Source of the DNA: Nocardioides okcheonensis
GTDB lineage: Bacteria; Actinomycetota; Actinomycetes; Propionibacteriales; Nocardioidaceae
DNA length: 64,000 nt
Direction: 5' to 3'
NCBI RefSeq assembly: GCF_020991065.1
Contig: NZ_CP087710.1
Coordinates: 4,407,534-4,471,533, forward strand
The position numbers and the translations under genes were made by a program. This document shows positions 8,444 to 18,300 of this stretch, piece after piece; position 1 is the first letter of the stretch; each line of letters opens with the position of its first letter. The notes beneath the pieces were generated by a model, which saw only the letters and a program-made list of their open reading frames with translations, did not search any database and was not told where the DNA came from.

Positions 8444-9193
8444 TCATGAGTCTGACCTTTCGTCGGTGAGCGTCAAGCGTCCGGCGAGGATGTCCAGCGA
8501 CACCTCGTACAGGCTCCGGTCGGTCCGGTAGGCGTGGGCCCGCATGCGGGCCAGCGCGGTGGCGAGGTCGCTGCGCAGGGTGACCATCGCCATCCCCTGG
8601 GCCTGGAAGACCTCGACGCGGAGGTCGAGGAGCCCGTCGAGCGACGCCTCCAGCCGGGACGACGAGACCCCGTCGGAGCTGTCGAGGAGGGTCTCGGTGG
8701 CGATCTCGGCCAGCGCCAGGCAGCGCTGGGTGCGCGTGCGCCCGAGCCGCTGGGGCGTGCCGGCGTACATCGTGAGCGCCCCGAAGCGGGCGGCGCCGAC
8801 CTGCAGGGGGAAGGAGAAGACCGCGCGGACGCCCTGGGCGCCGGCGGCGTGGGCGTACGCGACCCAGACGGTGCCGCACCCCTCGAGGTCGCCCACCAGG
8901 ACGGGCCGTCCCCGGGCCAGGGCGTCGCGCGAGGGCCCTTCCCCCAGCGCGTGCTCGAGGTCGGCGGCGTTCGCGCTCCCGGGGTCGGACGACGCCGCGA
9001 CCGTCTCGGTGTCCTCGTCGGCCCGGAGGATGACCACGGCACCCGACAGTCGCAGCCCGGACGGCACGGCCAGGCAGACCCGGCGCAGGCGGTCGGCGAC
9101 CGGCCCGGCCGCCCCGGCCGGCTGTGCGTCGACCAGGGCGCGGCACCACTGCAGCGCAGACCTCGCGGCCTGGTCGTGCGGTGGATCGGTGAT
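8444..9193 (-). CDS. second GAF and ANTAR domain regulator, start codon unclear
   Basis: About 230-250 residues ending with the ANTAR segment RLEASLDGLLDLRVEVFQ... and LYEVSLDILAGRLTL. The GAF part begins near SALQWCRALVDAQ and includes LSGAVVILRADEDTETVAAS. No ATG, GTG or TTG exists in frame between the sigma-factor stop (9292) and the GAF domain; a GTG at 9199-9201 with a nearby GA-rich ribosome site is in a different frame, and an ATC (9191-9193) or a CTG inside the domain would be needed otherwise. Either the start is non-canonical or there is a one- or two-base error near 9190. The 5' boundary given is therefore provisional. It is probably co-transcribed with the sigma factor and the following GAF-ANTAR gene. 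Confidence 0.65.
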   Translation of the reverse strand: MTDPPHDQAARSALQWCRALVDAQPAGAAGPVADRLRRVCLAVPSGLRLSGAVVILRADEDTETVAASSDPGSANAADLEHALGEGPSRDALARGRPVLVGDLEGCGTVWVAYAHAAGAQGVRAVFSFPLQVGAARFGALTMYAGTPQRLGRTRTQRCLALAEIATETLLDSSDGVSSSRLEASLDGLLDLRVEVFQAQGMAMVTLRSDLATALARMRAHAYRTDRSLYEVSLDILAGRLTLTDERSDS

Positions 9194-9291
9194 GCGATCA
9201 CCTCGGTCCGGTGGCGACGCAGGGTCCCGCGACGTGCGGGACTCTACGCCGCCGGTCGGTCGTGCGGCCGGGACGGCCGTCCGGACACTGC

Positions 9292-10116
9292 TCAGGCGGC
9301 CCGTGACTGGTGCTCGAGGGCGTGGCGCAGCCGCTTGAGCAGCGCGTTGACCTGGCGGGAGACGTGCGACTGGCTCATCCCGAGCGCGGCGCCGATCTCG
9401 GTCTGGGTCAGCTCGTCGACGAACCGCATCTGCAGGAGCCGTCGCTCGGGCTCGTCCAGGATGTCCAGGACGGGCTCCAGGACGGCCCGGGCCTCGGCAG
9501 CGAGGTAGTCCCGCTCGGCGTGCGGCGACACGAGCGTGTCGCGGACGAGCACGTCGTCGTGGCCGGCCACGGGCTTGTCGAGGGACGCGGGGGAGAAGCA
9601 ACCGCGGGCGAGCAGCGCCTGCCGGACCCCCGCCACCGGCACGCCGAGGCGTGCGGCGACCTCGGCGTGGCCCGGCGAGCGGCCCGTGTCCGGGTCGTGA
9701 CGGAGCAGCTCGCGCTCGACCAGCGGCTGGAGCTCCTGCACCGGCCGCGGGGGCCGCACCATCCAGCCGCGGTCGCGGAAGTGCCGCTTGACCTCGCCGG
9801 TGATGCACGGGACGGCGTAGGACATGAAGTGGTGGCCGGCGCCGGGGTCGTAGCGCTGCACCGCACGCACCAGCGCCAGGCTGGCGGCCTGCTCGAGGTC
9901 CTCCAGCGGGCAGCCGCGCCGGGCGAACCGGCCCGCGATGCTGCGCGCGACCGGCAGGTTGGCGACCACGACCGCATCGGCCAGATCCTTGCGCTCCCCG
10001 TCGTCGAGGTGCAGTGACGGGTCGTGGAGCCGGGCCAGCAGCCGTTCGGTGGTGCGCTCCCGCCCCCCGTCGGAGCGGGCGGGCGGGCGGGCAGGCGTGG
10101 ACGTGCGCGAGTCCAT
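9292..10116 (-). CDS. SigB/SigF/SigG-type RNA polymerase sigma factor
   Basis: 274 residues from the ATG at 10116 (GGGAGAG ribosome site 5-6 bases upstream); an ATG at 10146 would add 10 residues. Region 2 (FARRGCPLEDLEQAASLALVRAV, then the melting segment HHFMSYAVPCITGEVKRHFRD), region 3 (PGHAEVAARLGV) and the region 4 helix-turn-helix (LTQTEIGAALGMSQSHVSRQV) are all visible. This is the stress/sporulation subfamily of group 3 sigma factors. Anti-sigma and anti-anti-sigma partners are not adjacent; two GAF-ANTAR genes follow. Confidence 0.9.
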   Translation of the reverse strand: MDSRTSTPARPPARSDGGRERTTERLLARLHDPSLHLDDGERKDLADAVVVANLPVARSIAGRFARRGCPLEDLEQAASLALVRAVQRYDPGAGHHFMSYAVPCITGEVKRHFRDRGWMVRPPRPVQELQPLVERELLRHDPDTGRSPGHAEVAARLGVPVAGVRQALLARGCFSPASLDKPVAGHDDVLVRDTLVSPHAERDYLAAEARAVLEPVLDILDEPERRLLQMRFVDELTQTEIGAALGMSQSHVSRQVNALLKRLRHALEHQSRAA

Positions 10117-10167
10117 GGACTCTCCCATGCTCGATGGACGCGCCATCGAGGTCCGGGATGGTCGGGC

Positions 10168-10194
10168 ACCGTCGATGCCCCGCGCGTCGACGGT
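10168..10194. promoter_or_regulatory. inverted repeat ACCGTCGA-N11-TCGACGGT in the divergent sigma/SRPBCC region
   Basis: Perfect 8-base arms at 10168-10175 and 10187-10194, between the sigma factor start (10116) and the SRPBCC gene start (10278). A candidate operator controlling one or both divergent units; alternatively a leader hairpin. Confidence 0.35.
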
Positions 10195-10277
10195 AGCAAC
10201 CGGCGGCCCACCGTCCTACACCCCTGCGAAGGGACCGCGGCCCGGATGCCGCGGGCCCGGCGGGGTACGGGGTGGTC

Positions 10278-10820
10278 ATGGTCCCCCAAGCCGAGTCGCA
10301 CGTCCCGCCGTCCAGCACGCCCGTCCTCCGCAGCCACGTCGTCCGCACCGTCGCCGCGTCGCCCGACGAGGTGTGGGAGGTGCTCGCCGACGGGTGGCTC
10401 TACCCCGTCTGGGTGGTCGGTGCTGCCCGGATGCGGCACGTCGAGGAGCACTGGCCGGGAGTCGGTGCCCGCCTGCACCACTCCGTCGGGGTGTGGCCCG
10501 GCCTGATCGACGACGACAGCGAGGTGCGCGAGGCCCGGCCCGGCGAGCTCCTGGTGCTCCGCACCCGCGGCTGGCCGGTCGGCGAGGCCGAGGTGCGGAT
10601 CACGCTGCGCCCGGTCGCGGCCGGGACCGAGATCTCGCTGCGGGAGGACGCGGTGCGGGGTCCGGGCGTGCTGGTGCCCCGTCTCCTGCGCACGCCGCTC
10701 CTCGCCTGGCGCAACACCGAGACCCTGCGCCGGCTCGCCTTCGTGGTCGAGAACCGCGTCGCCCTGGCCCATCACACGTCCGACACCGTCACCCACGAGC
10801 GCAACGAGGAGCACGCATGA
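10278..10820 (+). CDS. SRPBCC family protein (polyketide cyclase/START-like)
   Basis: 180 residues from ATG 10278 (a GTG at 10272 is an alternative). The Bet v1-like fold is indicated by the opening RTVAASPDEVWEVLADGWLYPVWVVG and the later beta strands (AGTEISLREDAVRGPG). Members bind hydrophobic ligands and act as lipid or polyketide carriers or cyclases; no catalytic motif is evident. The last codons overlap the ATG of the zinc dehydrogenase gene (ATGA), making the first gene of a three-gene SRPBCC-dehydrogenase-SDR operon that recurs in related actinobacteria. Confidence 0.8.
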   Translation: MVPQAESHVPPSSTPVLRSHVVRTVAASPDEVWEVLADGWLYPVWVVGAARMRHVEEHWPGVGARLHHSVGVWPGLIDDDSEVREARPGELLVLRTRGWPVGEAEVRITLRPVAAGTEISLREDAVRGPGVLVPRLLRTPLLAWRNTETLRRLAFVVENRVALAHHTSDTVTHERNEEHA

Positions 10821-11998
10821 GAGCACTGACCTGGCAGGCCCGCGGCAAGGTGAGCGTCGAGACCATCCCCGACCCCGTCATCGAGATGCCCAACGACGTC
10901 GTGATCGAGGTGACGTCGACGGCGATCTGTGGGTCGGACCTGCACCTCTACGAGGTGCTCGGCCCCTTCCTCAGCAAGGGTGACGTGCTCGGCCACGAGA
11001 CCATGGGCGTCGTCGTCGAGCGCGGGCCCGAGGCCGGCGACCTCCAGGTCGGCGACCGCGTCGTCGTGCCGTTCAACATCTCCTGCGGGACCTGCTGGAC
11101 GTGCTCGCGCGGCCTCTTCGCGCAGTGCGAGACCACCCAGGTGCGCGAGATGGGCAAGGGGGCGTCGCTCTTCGGCTACACCTCGCTCTACGGCTCGGTG
11201 CCGGGCGGGCAGGCCGAGCTGCTGCGGGTGCCGCAGGCCCAGTTCGGCCCGATCAAGGTGCCCGAGGGCGTCCCGGACGAGCGCTACCTCTACCTCTCCG
11301 ACATCCTGCCCACCGCGTGGCAGGCCGTGGAGTTCGCCGACGTGGGGGAGGGCGACACCCTCGCCGTGCTCGGCCTCGGCCCGGTCGGCCAGCTCTCGGC
11401 CCGGATCGCGCTGCGCAAGGGCTGCCGCGTGCTCGGCGTCGACCGGGTGCCCGAGCGCCTCGCCCTGGCAGCCGCCCACGGCGTCGAGACGATCGACCTC
11501 GACGGCGTCGACGACGTCGCGGAGGCGATCCTCGAGGCCACCGGTGGCCGCGGAGCCGACGGCACCCTCGACGCGGTCGGCATGGAGGCCCACGGGTCGC
11601 CGCTCGCCGAGAAGGCGATCGGGGCGGTCGGGATCCTGCCGGACCGGCTGGCCCGGCCGCTGACCGACAAGATGGCCATCGACCGGACCGCCGCGCTCGT
11701 GGCGGCGATCAAGTCCGTGCGTCGCGGCGGCACGGTGTCGGTCTCCGGCGTCTACGGCGGCGAGGTCGACCCGATGCCGCTGATGGAGATGTTCGACCGC
11801 GGCATCACGATGCGGCTCGGCCAGTGCCACGTGCGCCGGTGGACCGACGCGATCCGCGAGGTGCTCGACCAGGACGACGACGTCCTGGGCGTCGAGACCC
11901 TCGCCACGCACCGGCTGCCGCTGGAGAGCGCCCCCGAGGCCTACGAGATGTTCCAGCAGAAGAAGGACGGCTGCGTGAAGGTGGTGCTCCAGCCGTGA
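10817..11998 (+). CDS. zinc-dependent alcohol dehydrogenase (formaldehyde dehydrogenase-like)
   Basis: 393 residues of the medium-chain dehydrogenase family, in the branch with an extended lid like glutathione-independent formaldehyde dehydrogenase. Zinc ligands appear in AICGSDLHLYE and GHETMG, structural cysteines in ISCGTCWTCSRGLFAQC, and the nucleotide motif GLGPVGQLS near 190. The insert around residues 250-290 (SPLAEKAIGAVGILPDRLARP) is typical of this branch. Coupled to SRPBCC upstream (ATGA) and SDR downstream (GTGA). Substrate unknown. Confidence 0.87.
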   Translation: MRALTWQARGKVSVETIPDPVIEMPNDVVIEVTSTAICGSDLHLYEVLGPFLSKGDVLGHETMGVVVERGPEAGDLQVGDRVVVPFNISCGTCWTCSRGLFAQCETTQVREMGKGASLFGYTSLYGSVPGGQAELLRVPQAQFGPIKVPEGVPDERYLYLSDILPTAWQAVEFADVGEGDTLAVLGLGPVGQLSARIALRKGCRVLGVDRVPERLALAAAHGVETIDLDGVDDVAEAILEATGGRGADGTLDAVGMEAHGSPLAEKAIGAVGILPDRLARPLTDKMAIDRTAALVAAIKSVRRGGTVSVSGVYGGEVDPMPLMEMFDRGITMRLGQCHVRRWTDAIREVLDQDDDVLGVETLATHRLPLESAPEAYEMFQQKKDGCVKVVLQP

Positions 11999-12957
11999 CG
12001 CCCACGGCACCGGTCGTGCTGGTCACGGGCGCCTCCAGCGGCATCGGCCGCGCGGTGGCGCACCGGCTCGCGGTGACCGGCGCAAACCTGGTGCTGGTGG
12101 CGCGGGAGCCGGAGGCGCTGGAGGACACCGCCCGCGAGTGCCGCACCCGTGGCGCGGTCGGCGTGGTCGTCGAGGCGCTCGACGTCGGCGACGACGCGGC
12201 CGTCGCCCGCGCGATCGGGGACACTGTCGAGCGCGAGGGTCGGCTCGACGCGGTGGTCAACGTCGCCGGGGTGGTGGCCTACGGGGCGCTGCCGGACGTG
12301 CCCGCGGAGGTCTTCGACACCGTGGTGCGCACCAACCTGCTCGGCTCGGCCAACCTCGCCCGGCACGCCCTCCCGGTCTTCCGGGAGCAGGGACGGGGGC
12401 ACCTGCTGCTCGTCGGCTCGGTGCTCGGCGACGTCGCCGTCCCCGGCATGACGGCGTACGTCGTCAGCAAGTGGGGCGTGCGGGCACTGGCGCGCCAGCT
12501 CGCGCTGGAGAACCGCGACCTCGCGCACGTGCACGTCTCGTGCGTGTCGCCCGGCGCCGTCGACACCCCGATCTACGACACGGCCGCCAACTACCTCGGG
12601 CTCCCGGGGCGTCCGCCGCCGCCGGTGACCTCGCCCGAGCGCGTCGCCCGGACGGTGTTGGCCGTGCTGGCCCGCCCGCGCGACCGGAGGCAGGTGGGCA
12701 TCGCCAACGGGGTGATGCGGGCAGGTTTCACGCTGGCACCCGCCGTCTACGACCGGCTGGTCGGTCCGCTGTTCGCCGTCGGGGGCGTCGACCGCACCGT
12801 GGCCACCGCTCCCGGGCCCGGTCGCGTCCTCACCGCGGGCGCCGAGGGACACACGCTGCGCGGCGCGCAGCCGGGCGCCGCGGCGGCGATGGCGCACAAC
12901 GTCCGGGCGCTCGTGCGTGGGCGGCGACGGGTCCGGCCGGTGCCCACCCGCGGCTGA
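11995..12957 (+). CDS. short-chain dehydrogenase/reductase (SDR)
   Basis: 320 residues, GTG start overlapping the previous stop (GTGA). TGASSGIG at about 11-18 binds NAD(P), NVAGVVAYG is the structural Asn motif, and the catalytic Ser and Tyr-x3-Lys are in LLVGSVLGD and YVVSK. After residue 260 there is a basic, non-catalytic tail (ALVRGRRRVRPVP). Third gene of the SRPBCC-dehydrogenase-SDR operon; the reaction is unknown but the set suggests redox handling of a lipid- or carbonyl-type compound. Confidence 0.88.
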   Translation: MTPTAPVVLVTGASSGIGRAVAHRLAVTGANLVLVAREPEALEDTARECRTRGAVGVVVEALDVGDDAAVARAIGDTVEREGRLDAVVNVAGVVAYGALPDVPAEVFDTVVRTNLLGSANLARHALPVFREQGRGHLLLVGSVLGDVAVPGMTAYVVSKWGVRALARQLALENRDLAHVHVSCVSPGAVDTPIYDTAANYLGLPGRPPPPVTSPERVARTVLAVLARPRDRRQVGIANGVMRAGFTLAPAVYDRLVGPLFAVGGVDRTVATAPGPGRVLTAGAEGHTLRGAQPGAAAAMAHNVRALVRGRRRVRPVPTRG

Positions 12958-13053
12958 GCCGCGACACGCGGACACCCTGGCTGCCGGGGGACCCGGGTGG
13001 CTCTGGGATGCTTGCCCGTCGCGGCAGGGTGCGTGGTCCACGGAGGTGAGCAG

Positions 13054-14574
13054 GTGAGCGAGATCGCCGGCGAGCTGGCGCGCGTCAAGGGCGCCTTCGC
13101 CCAGCCGACGCTGACCCTGCTCCACCAGCGGCAGGCCCCCGTCGTCATCACCATCTTCCGGGCCGCGTTCGGCCGCAACAACCGGCCGATCCCGACCGCG
13201 CGGCTCCACACCCAGGTCGAGGAGCACCTCGCCGCGGTCCGCGAGGCCGGCGAGTCCGACCTCCCGGTCGGCAGCGGGCGCGACATCTGCCAGCGGTGGA
13301 TGCGCGGCCAGTGGCTGGTCCGCGCGCTCGACGAGCAGGGCCAGGAGGTCTACACCCTCACCTCGCACGCCCAGCAGGCCCTCGAGCTGGTCAAGAACCT
13401 CAGCCGCGACCGGGCGACGCTCAGCGAGCACCGGATCGCCACCATCCTCGGCACGGTGCGCCGGTTCAACTCCGAGGCCAACCCGGACCGCACCTCGCGG
13501 GTCAGCATCCTCAACGAGGAGATCGCCCGGCTGCGCGCCGAGCGCGACCGCCTCGTCGACGGCGAGGAGATGCTCGGCGCCACCGAGGACTACATGCACG
13601 AGGGCTTCACCGAGCTGCTGTCGCTGATCTCCGCCCTGCCCAGCGACTTCGCGCGCGTCGAGGAGCGCTTCGGGGCAATCCGCGGCGAGATCCTCGCGGC
13701 GTTCCGGGCCGAGGACCGCCCGGCCGGCGAGATCGTCGACGCCTACCTCGCGCGCGCCGACGCGCTGATGACCGCCACGCACGAGGGCCGCGCGTTCGAG
13801 GGGGCGTTCGCGCTGCTCCGCGACGACGCGCTGGTCACGCAGCTCCGCGAGGACCTCACCGCGCTGCTGGAGCACCCGCTCGCCGACCGGCTGCTCAGCG
13901 ATGCCGACCGCGCCGAGCTCCGCGGCACCGTCTCCCTCGTCCGCGAGGGCCTCGACCGGGTGCTGTCGCAGCGGTCGCGGGTCACCGCGACGCTCAAGGA
14001 GTACATCGTCTCCCACGACGCCGTGCGCGACCGCGAGCTCGAGCAGACCCTCCGCCAGGTCGAGTCCGAGCTGATGACGTGGTTCGCCACGACCGGCCCG
14101 CGGGCCACCCACGACGTGCCGCTGCTGCCGGCGCGGGCGTCGGTCGAGCACCTGCGCGAGCGGTTCCACGACCCGGCCGACGACGTGCTGCCCGAGCCGA
14201 TCACCGTCGCCGACCCGGCCGACGCGCCTGGCCTGTCGCTGGAGGAGCTGGTCGCCCACGGCGGGCCCCAGCTCGGCGCCCTGCGCGAGCGGCTGCACGA
14301 GACCCGCACGCACCGCGGCGCGCGGACGCTGGGCCAGCTGTTCGACGGGCTCGAGCCGTCGCTGCGCCGGCCGGTGGAGATCTTCGGGCTGCTGCACCTC
14401 GCCGCCGAGCTGTCCGCGCCCCGGGCCGGCGGCCCCACGCCCGACCTCGAGCCCGAGGCGTACGCCGCCGTCCGCCACGACGGCAGCACCCGCACCTTCG
14501 CGGTACCGCGGGTCGCGCTGCCCGACGAGCTCCCCGACGTCCCGACCCACGACCCGCAGGAGGCCCGCGCATGA
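13054..14574 (+). CDS. jetA: JetA-like DUF3375 protein (Wadjet/MksF-type kleisin)
   Basis: 506 residues from the GTG at 13054, which has GGAGG 8 bases upstream. The start of the domain (ELARVKGAFAQPTLTLLHQRQAPVVITIFRAAF) and the long helical middle match DUF3375, the kleisin-like subunit of type I Wadjet condensin systems. It binds JetB dimers and bridges the JetC heads. The C-terminal part (EPSLRRPVEIFGLLHLAAEL) contains the predicted winged-helix end. Stop overlaps the JetB start (ATGA). Wadjet complexes extrude DNA loops and cleave small circular plasmids with JetD; no JetD is encoded here. Confidence 0.9.
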   Translation: MSEIAGELARVKGAFAQPTLTLLHQRQAPVVITIFRAAFGRNNRPIPTARLHTQVEEHLAAVREAGESDLPVGSGRDICQRWMRGQWLVRALDEQGQEVYTLTSHAQQALELVKNLSRDRATLSEHRIATILGTVRRFNSEANPDRTSRVSILNEEIARLRAERDRLVDGEEMLGATEDYMHEGFTELLSLISALPSDFARVEERFGAIRGEILAAFRAEDRPAGEIVDAYLARADALMTATHEGRAFEGAFALLRDDALVTQLREDLTALLEHPLADRLLSDADRAELRGTVSLVREGLDRVLSQRSRVTATLKEYIVSHDAVRDRELEQTLRQVESELMTWFATTGPRATHDVPLLPARASVEHLRERFHDPADDVLPEPITVADPADAPGLSLEELVAHGGPQLGALRERLHETRTHRGARTLGQLFDGLEPSLRRPVEIFGLLHLAAELSAPRAGGPTPDLEPEAYAAVRHDGSTRTFAVPRVALPDELPDVPTHDPQEARA

Positions 14575-15332
14575 GCGTGGACACCGACCTCGAGACCGAC
14601 CTCGACCTCGACCTGGGCGAGGGCGCGACCGACGACGCCGACGCGGGCGACCTGGCGTCGGTGTCGCTGTGGGAGGGCGACGAGGGCGGCCTCGCCCACG
14701 AGCAGCGCCACGCCCTGGTGACGCTGCTCAAGCAGCGCTTCATCAGCGCGCGCACCCACCCGCGGGACTGGAAGGTGCTCGTCGAGCACGAGCGGGTCCT
14801 GCGCGGCCGGCTCAACGACCTGTTCCTCGACCTCCAGGTCGACCGCGCCCGCGAGGTCGCGTGGAAGCGACAGGCCACGTCCGAGACCGGCAGCCGGTTC
14901 CCGACGTTGCTCTACGACGCCGCGTGGTCGCGCGAGGAGACGCTGGTGCTGGTCCACCTGCGCGACCGGCTGCGTGCCGGGCACGCCGGCGGCGAGACCC
15001 GCGTCTTCGTGGACCGCGACGACGTGGTCGACCACGTCGAGAGCTTCCGCCCGGCGCACGCGACCGACGAGGCGGGCGACGAGAAGCGGGCCCGCAACGC
15101 GGTGACGAGCATCGTCAAGGCCGGGCTGCTGATCGGCGCGCCCGGCGACGACCGGTTCGAGATCAGCGAGGCCGTCGAGCCGCTGCTCCCGCTCGAGCTG
15201 CTGCAGGAGCTGCTCGACGCGCTGCGTCGGACCAACGGCACGACCCCGCAGGAGCCCGCGGCCGAGGACGACCTGTTCGCCCCGGACCCGACGGACCCCA
15301 GCGGCCGCGACGAGGCGGGGGAGCAGGCATGA
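14571..15332 (+). CDS. jetB: JetB-like DUF4194 protein (MksE/KITE-type)
   Basis: 253 residues. After an acidic N-terminal tail (Asp/Glu-rich, residues 1-35) comes the DUF4194 domain with ALVTLLKQRFISARTHPRDW, LNDLFLDLQVDRAREVAWKRQ and TSIVKAGLLIG, which forms tandem winged helices in KITE subunits. The C-terminus is again acidic. Overlaps JetA and JetC by four bases each, so the three subunits are made in balance. Confidence 0.9.
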   Translation: MSVDTDLETDLDLDLGEGATDDADAGDLASVSLWEGDEGGLAHEQRHALVTLLKQRFISARTHPRDWKVLVEHERVLRGRLNDLFLDLQVDRAREVAWKRQATSETGSRFPTLLYDAAWSREETLVLVHLRDRLRAGHAGGETRVFVDRDDVVDHVESFRPAHATDEAGDEKRARNAVTSIVKAGLLIGAPGDDRFEISEAVEPLLPLELLQELLDALRRTNGTTPQEPAAEDDLFAPDPTDPSGRDEAGEQA

Positions 15333-18300
15333 GCGTCGACGGGACCCGCCACCAGGAGGTGGCTGACGGGCGCGACGGGCTGTTCGCCGAGGACACGGTC
15401 ACCACGCCGGCCGACGACACGATGCAGTGGCGCGCCGGACTGCTCCAGCTGGTCAACTGGGGCGGCTTCTCCGGCCTCACGACCGTGCCGCTGGGCGGGG
15501 ACGCGACGATGATCTCCGGCGCCTCGGGCGTCGGCAAGTCCACCATCCTCGACGCCTACACCGCGCTGATGATGCCGTCGGACACGAAGTTCAACGGCGC
15601 CTCCAACGACGCGGTCGCCGGCCGCGCGCGCAGCATGGGCCAGCGCAACCTGCTGTCCTACCTGCGCGGCGCAGTGGACGTCGTCGACGACCCGCGCACC
15701 GGGCGGCCGGTCGAGAAGCTGCTCCGCGGGCGCGGCAGCGACACGTGGGGCGCGGTCGCGATGACCTACGTCAACGACCGCGGCGGGCAGTTCACGGTGC
15801 TGCGCACCTACTACGTCCCGCGGCGCGCCACCCGCTCCGGTGACGTGCAGATGCAGCTGGTCACCCACGACGGACCGCTGGCCCTCGAGACGCTCGAGGT
15901 CGCGGTGCCGGACCGCTTCCACGCCACCACGCTGAAGAAGCTGTTCCCCGGGGTCCGGGTGCACCGGACGTACGCCGAGTTCGCCGCGGTCCTGCACGCC
16001 CGGCTCGGCATCGGGGCCAACGGCGACGGCGCGAAGGCGCTGCGGCTGCTCGCCCGGATCCAGTCCGGCAACCAGGTCCGCAGCGTCGACGAGCTCTACA
16101 AGGACATGGTCCTCGAGCGGCCCTCGACCTACGCCGCCGCCGACCGCGCCATCGAGCACTTCGACGACCTCGACGCCGCGCACGCCGCGATGCGCACCGA
16201 GGAGCAGAAGCTCGAGCTGCTGGCCCCGATCACCGGCATCCAGGAGCGCAAGGTCCGCGCCGCGAGGCGCCTCGCCGAGCTGGACTCCTTCGGCGTCACC
16301 CGCACCGGCGACACCCCGCTGCGGACCTGGCTGCTGCGCACCCACCTGCGGCTGATCGGCGAGGCCGTCACCACCAACCGGGTCGACCGGGCGGCGGTCG
16401 CCGACCAGCTGGCGTCGGCCGCGGCCGCGGAGCGCGCGCTGCAGGGTGACCTCGAGACCGCCAAGGACGCCCACCGCGCCGCCGGCGGCTCGTCGTTGCA
16501 GGCGCTGGCGCACTCGGTCGAGCAGGAGCACGCGGTCCGCGCCGACCGCGAAGGCCGGCGCGCGGTGCTGCGCGACCGGATGCTGCCGCTGATCGACGTC
16601 TCCGACGCCCACGCGCCCGACGTCGACTCCGCGCTGATGTCGGTGGAGTCCTTCACCGTCCTCCAGCTGCACGCGCGGCAGTGGCTCGCCGGCCGCGACC
16701 GCGAGCAGGAGCGGCTGACCCGCGCGCGTGACGGCGCGCGCGACCGCCGCTACCCGCTCAGCCACCGCAGGGCCGAGCTGCGCCGCGAGCGCGAGGCCCT
16801 CGAGGGACGCGCGGGCCGGGTCGGCTCGCGGATGCAGGAGCTGCGCGCCGAGGTCGCCCGCGCCAGCGGCCTGACCGAGGAGGACCTCCCGTTCCTCGCC
16901 GAGCTGGTCGACGTCGCCCCCGACGAGGCGCGCTGGCGCACGGCCGTCGAGACCGTCCTCGGGGCGAGCGCCCGCACGATGCTGGTCCCGCTCGACGAGC
17001 TCGCCCGCTTCTCGCGCGCCATCGACGGGCTGCGGCTGCGGGGCCGCCTGGTCTTCGAGGGCGTCGAGCTCGACCTGCCCGACCGGGCGCCGGACGACCC
17101 CGAGCGGATCGCCGGAAAGCTGCTGTTCCGCGACAGCCCGTTCTCCGGCTGGGTCCAGGCACACGTCGCGGAGCCCTCGCGCAACGCCCTGTGCGTCGCG
17201 GACGCCCGTGACCTCGACGGCCCCGGTCTCCGCGTGACGCTGGCCGGGCAGACCCGCAACGGCCGCCGCGGTGCGCACGGGCGCGGCGACGCCCGCGACA
17301 TCATCGGCTTCTCCAACGAGGACGCCATCGGCGAGGTCGACGCCGAGCTCGCCCGGATCGAGGCCGAGCTCGACGCGATCGACGCCGAGGTCACCGAGCT
17401 CGACCGCCGCGCGTCGGTGCTCGAGCACCAGCGCGCGGCCTACGACGCGGTCGCCACGGCGCGCTTCGACGACCTCGACGTCGAGGCGAGCGACCGGCGC
17501 ATCGCCGAGCTCGAGGCCCGCCGCGAGGAGGTCCTGTCGGCCGACGACGGCCTGCAGGTGCTGGAGCGCCAGATCGAGGAGCTCGGTGAGCAGCTCGAGA
17601 CGACGCGGCGCACCCGCTTCGAGCTCGAGCGGCGCCAGCGCGAGCTCAACGAGGTCCACGGACGCCTCGTCGACGACGAGGACCTGGTCACCGACCGGCT
17701 CGCCGCCGTCGGCGACGCCGTCCTCACCGAGGAGCAGGAGGCCGCCCTGGCGTCGGACTTCCGCGCCGCGGCCGCGCCCGCCGACCCCGAGGACCTCGAC
17801 CGGTTCACCGAGTCCTCGCACCGTCTGGCCGAGCGGCTGCGCGAGGCGGTCGGCGACGCCGAGGCCGAGCTGCGTCGCGCCGACGACGAGCTCACGACGG
17901 TCTTCCGGGCCTACAAGCTGCAGTGGGAGTCGCCCAACCTCGGCGCCACGCCGGACTCCTACGGCGATTTCGCCCGCATCCTCGAGGAGATCCGCGGCAC
18001 CGGACTGGCCGGGCGGCGCGCCGAGTGGCGGCGCCGGCTCACCGAGTGGAGCGGCCAGGACCTGGTGCCGCTGCTGGGCGCGATGGCCGCGTCGGTGGAG
18101 GAGATCGAGGACCGGCTCGAGCCGATCAACGCGATCCTGCGCCGCCTCGAGTTCGGCGGCGCCGGCGACCGCCTCCGGATCCGGCTGCGGCGGCTCTCGC
18201 CCGCCCACGTCCAGGTCTTCCTCCGCGACCTGAGAGTGTTGACCCAGCGTCCGACCGCCGAGCTCGACGAGGCCGGGCTGGAGCAGCGCTTCGCCGACCT

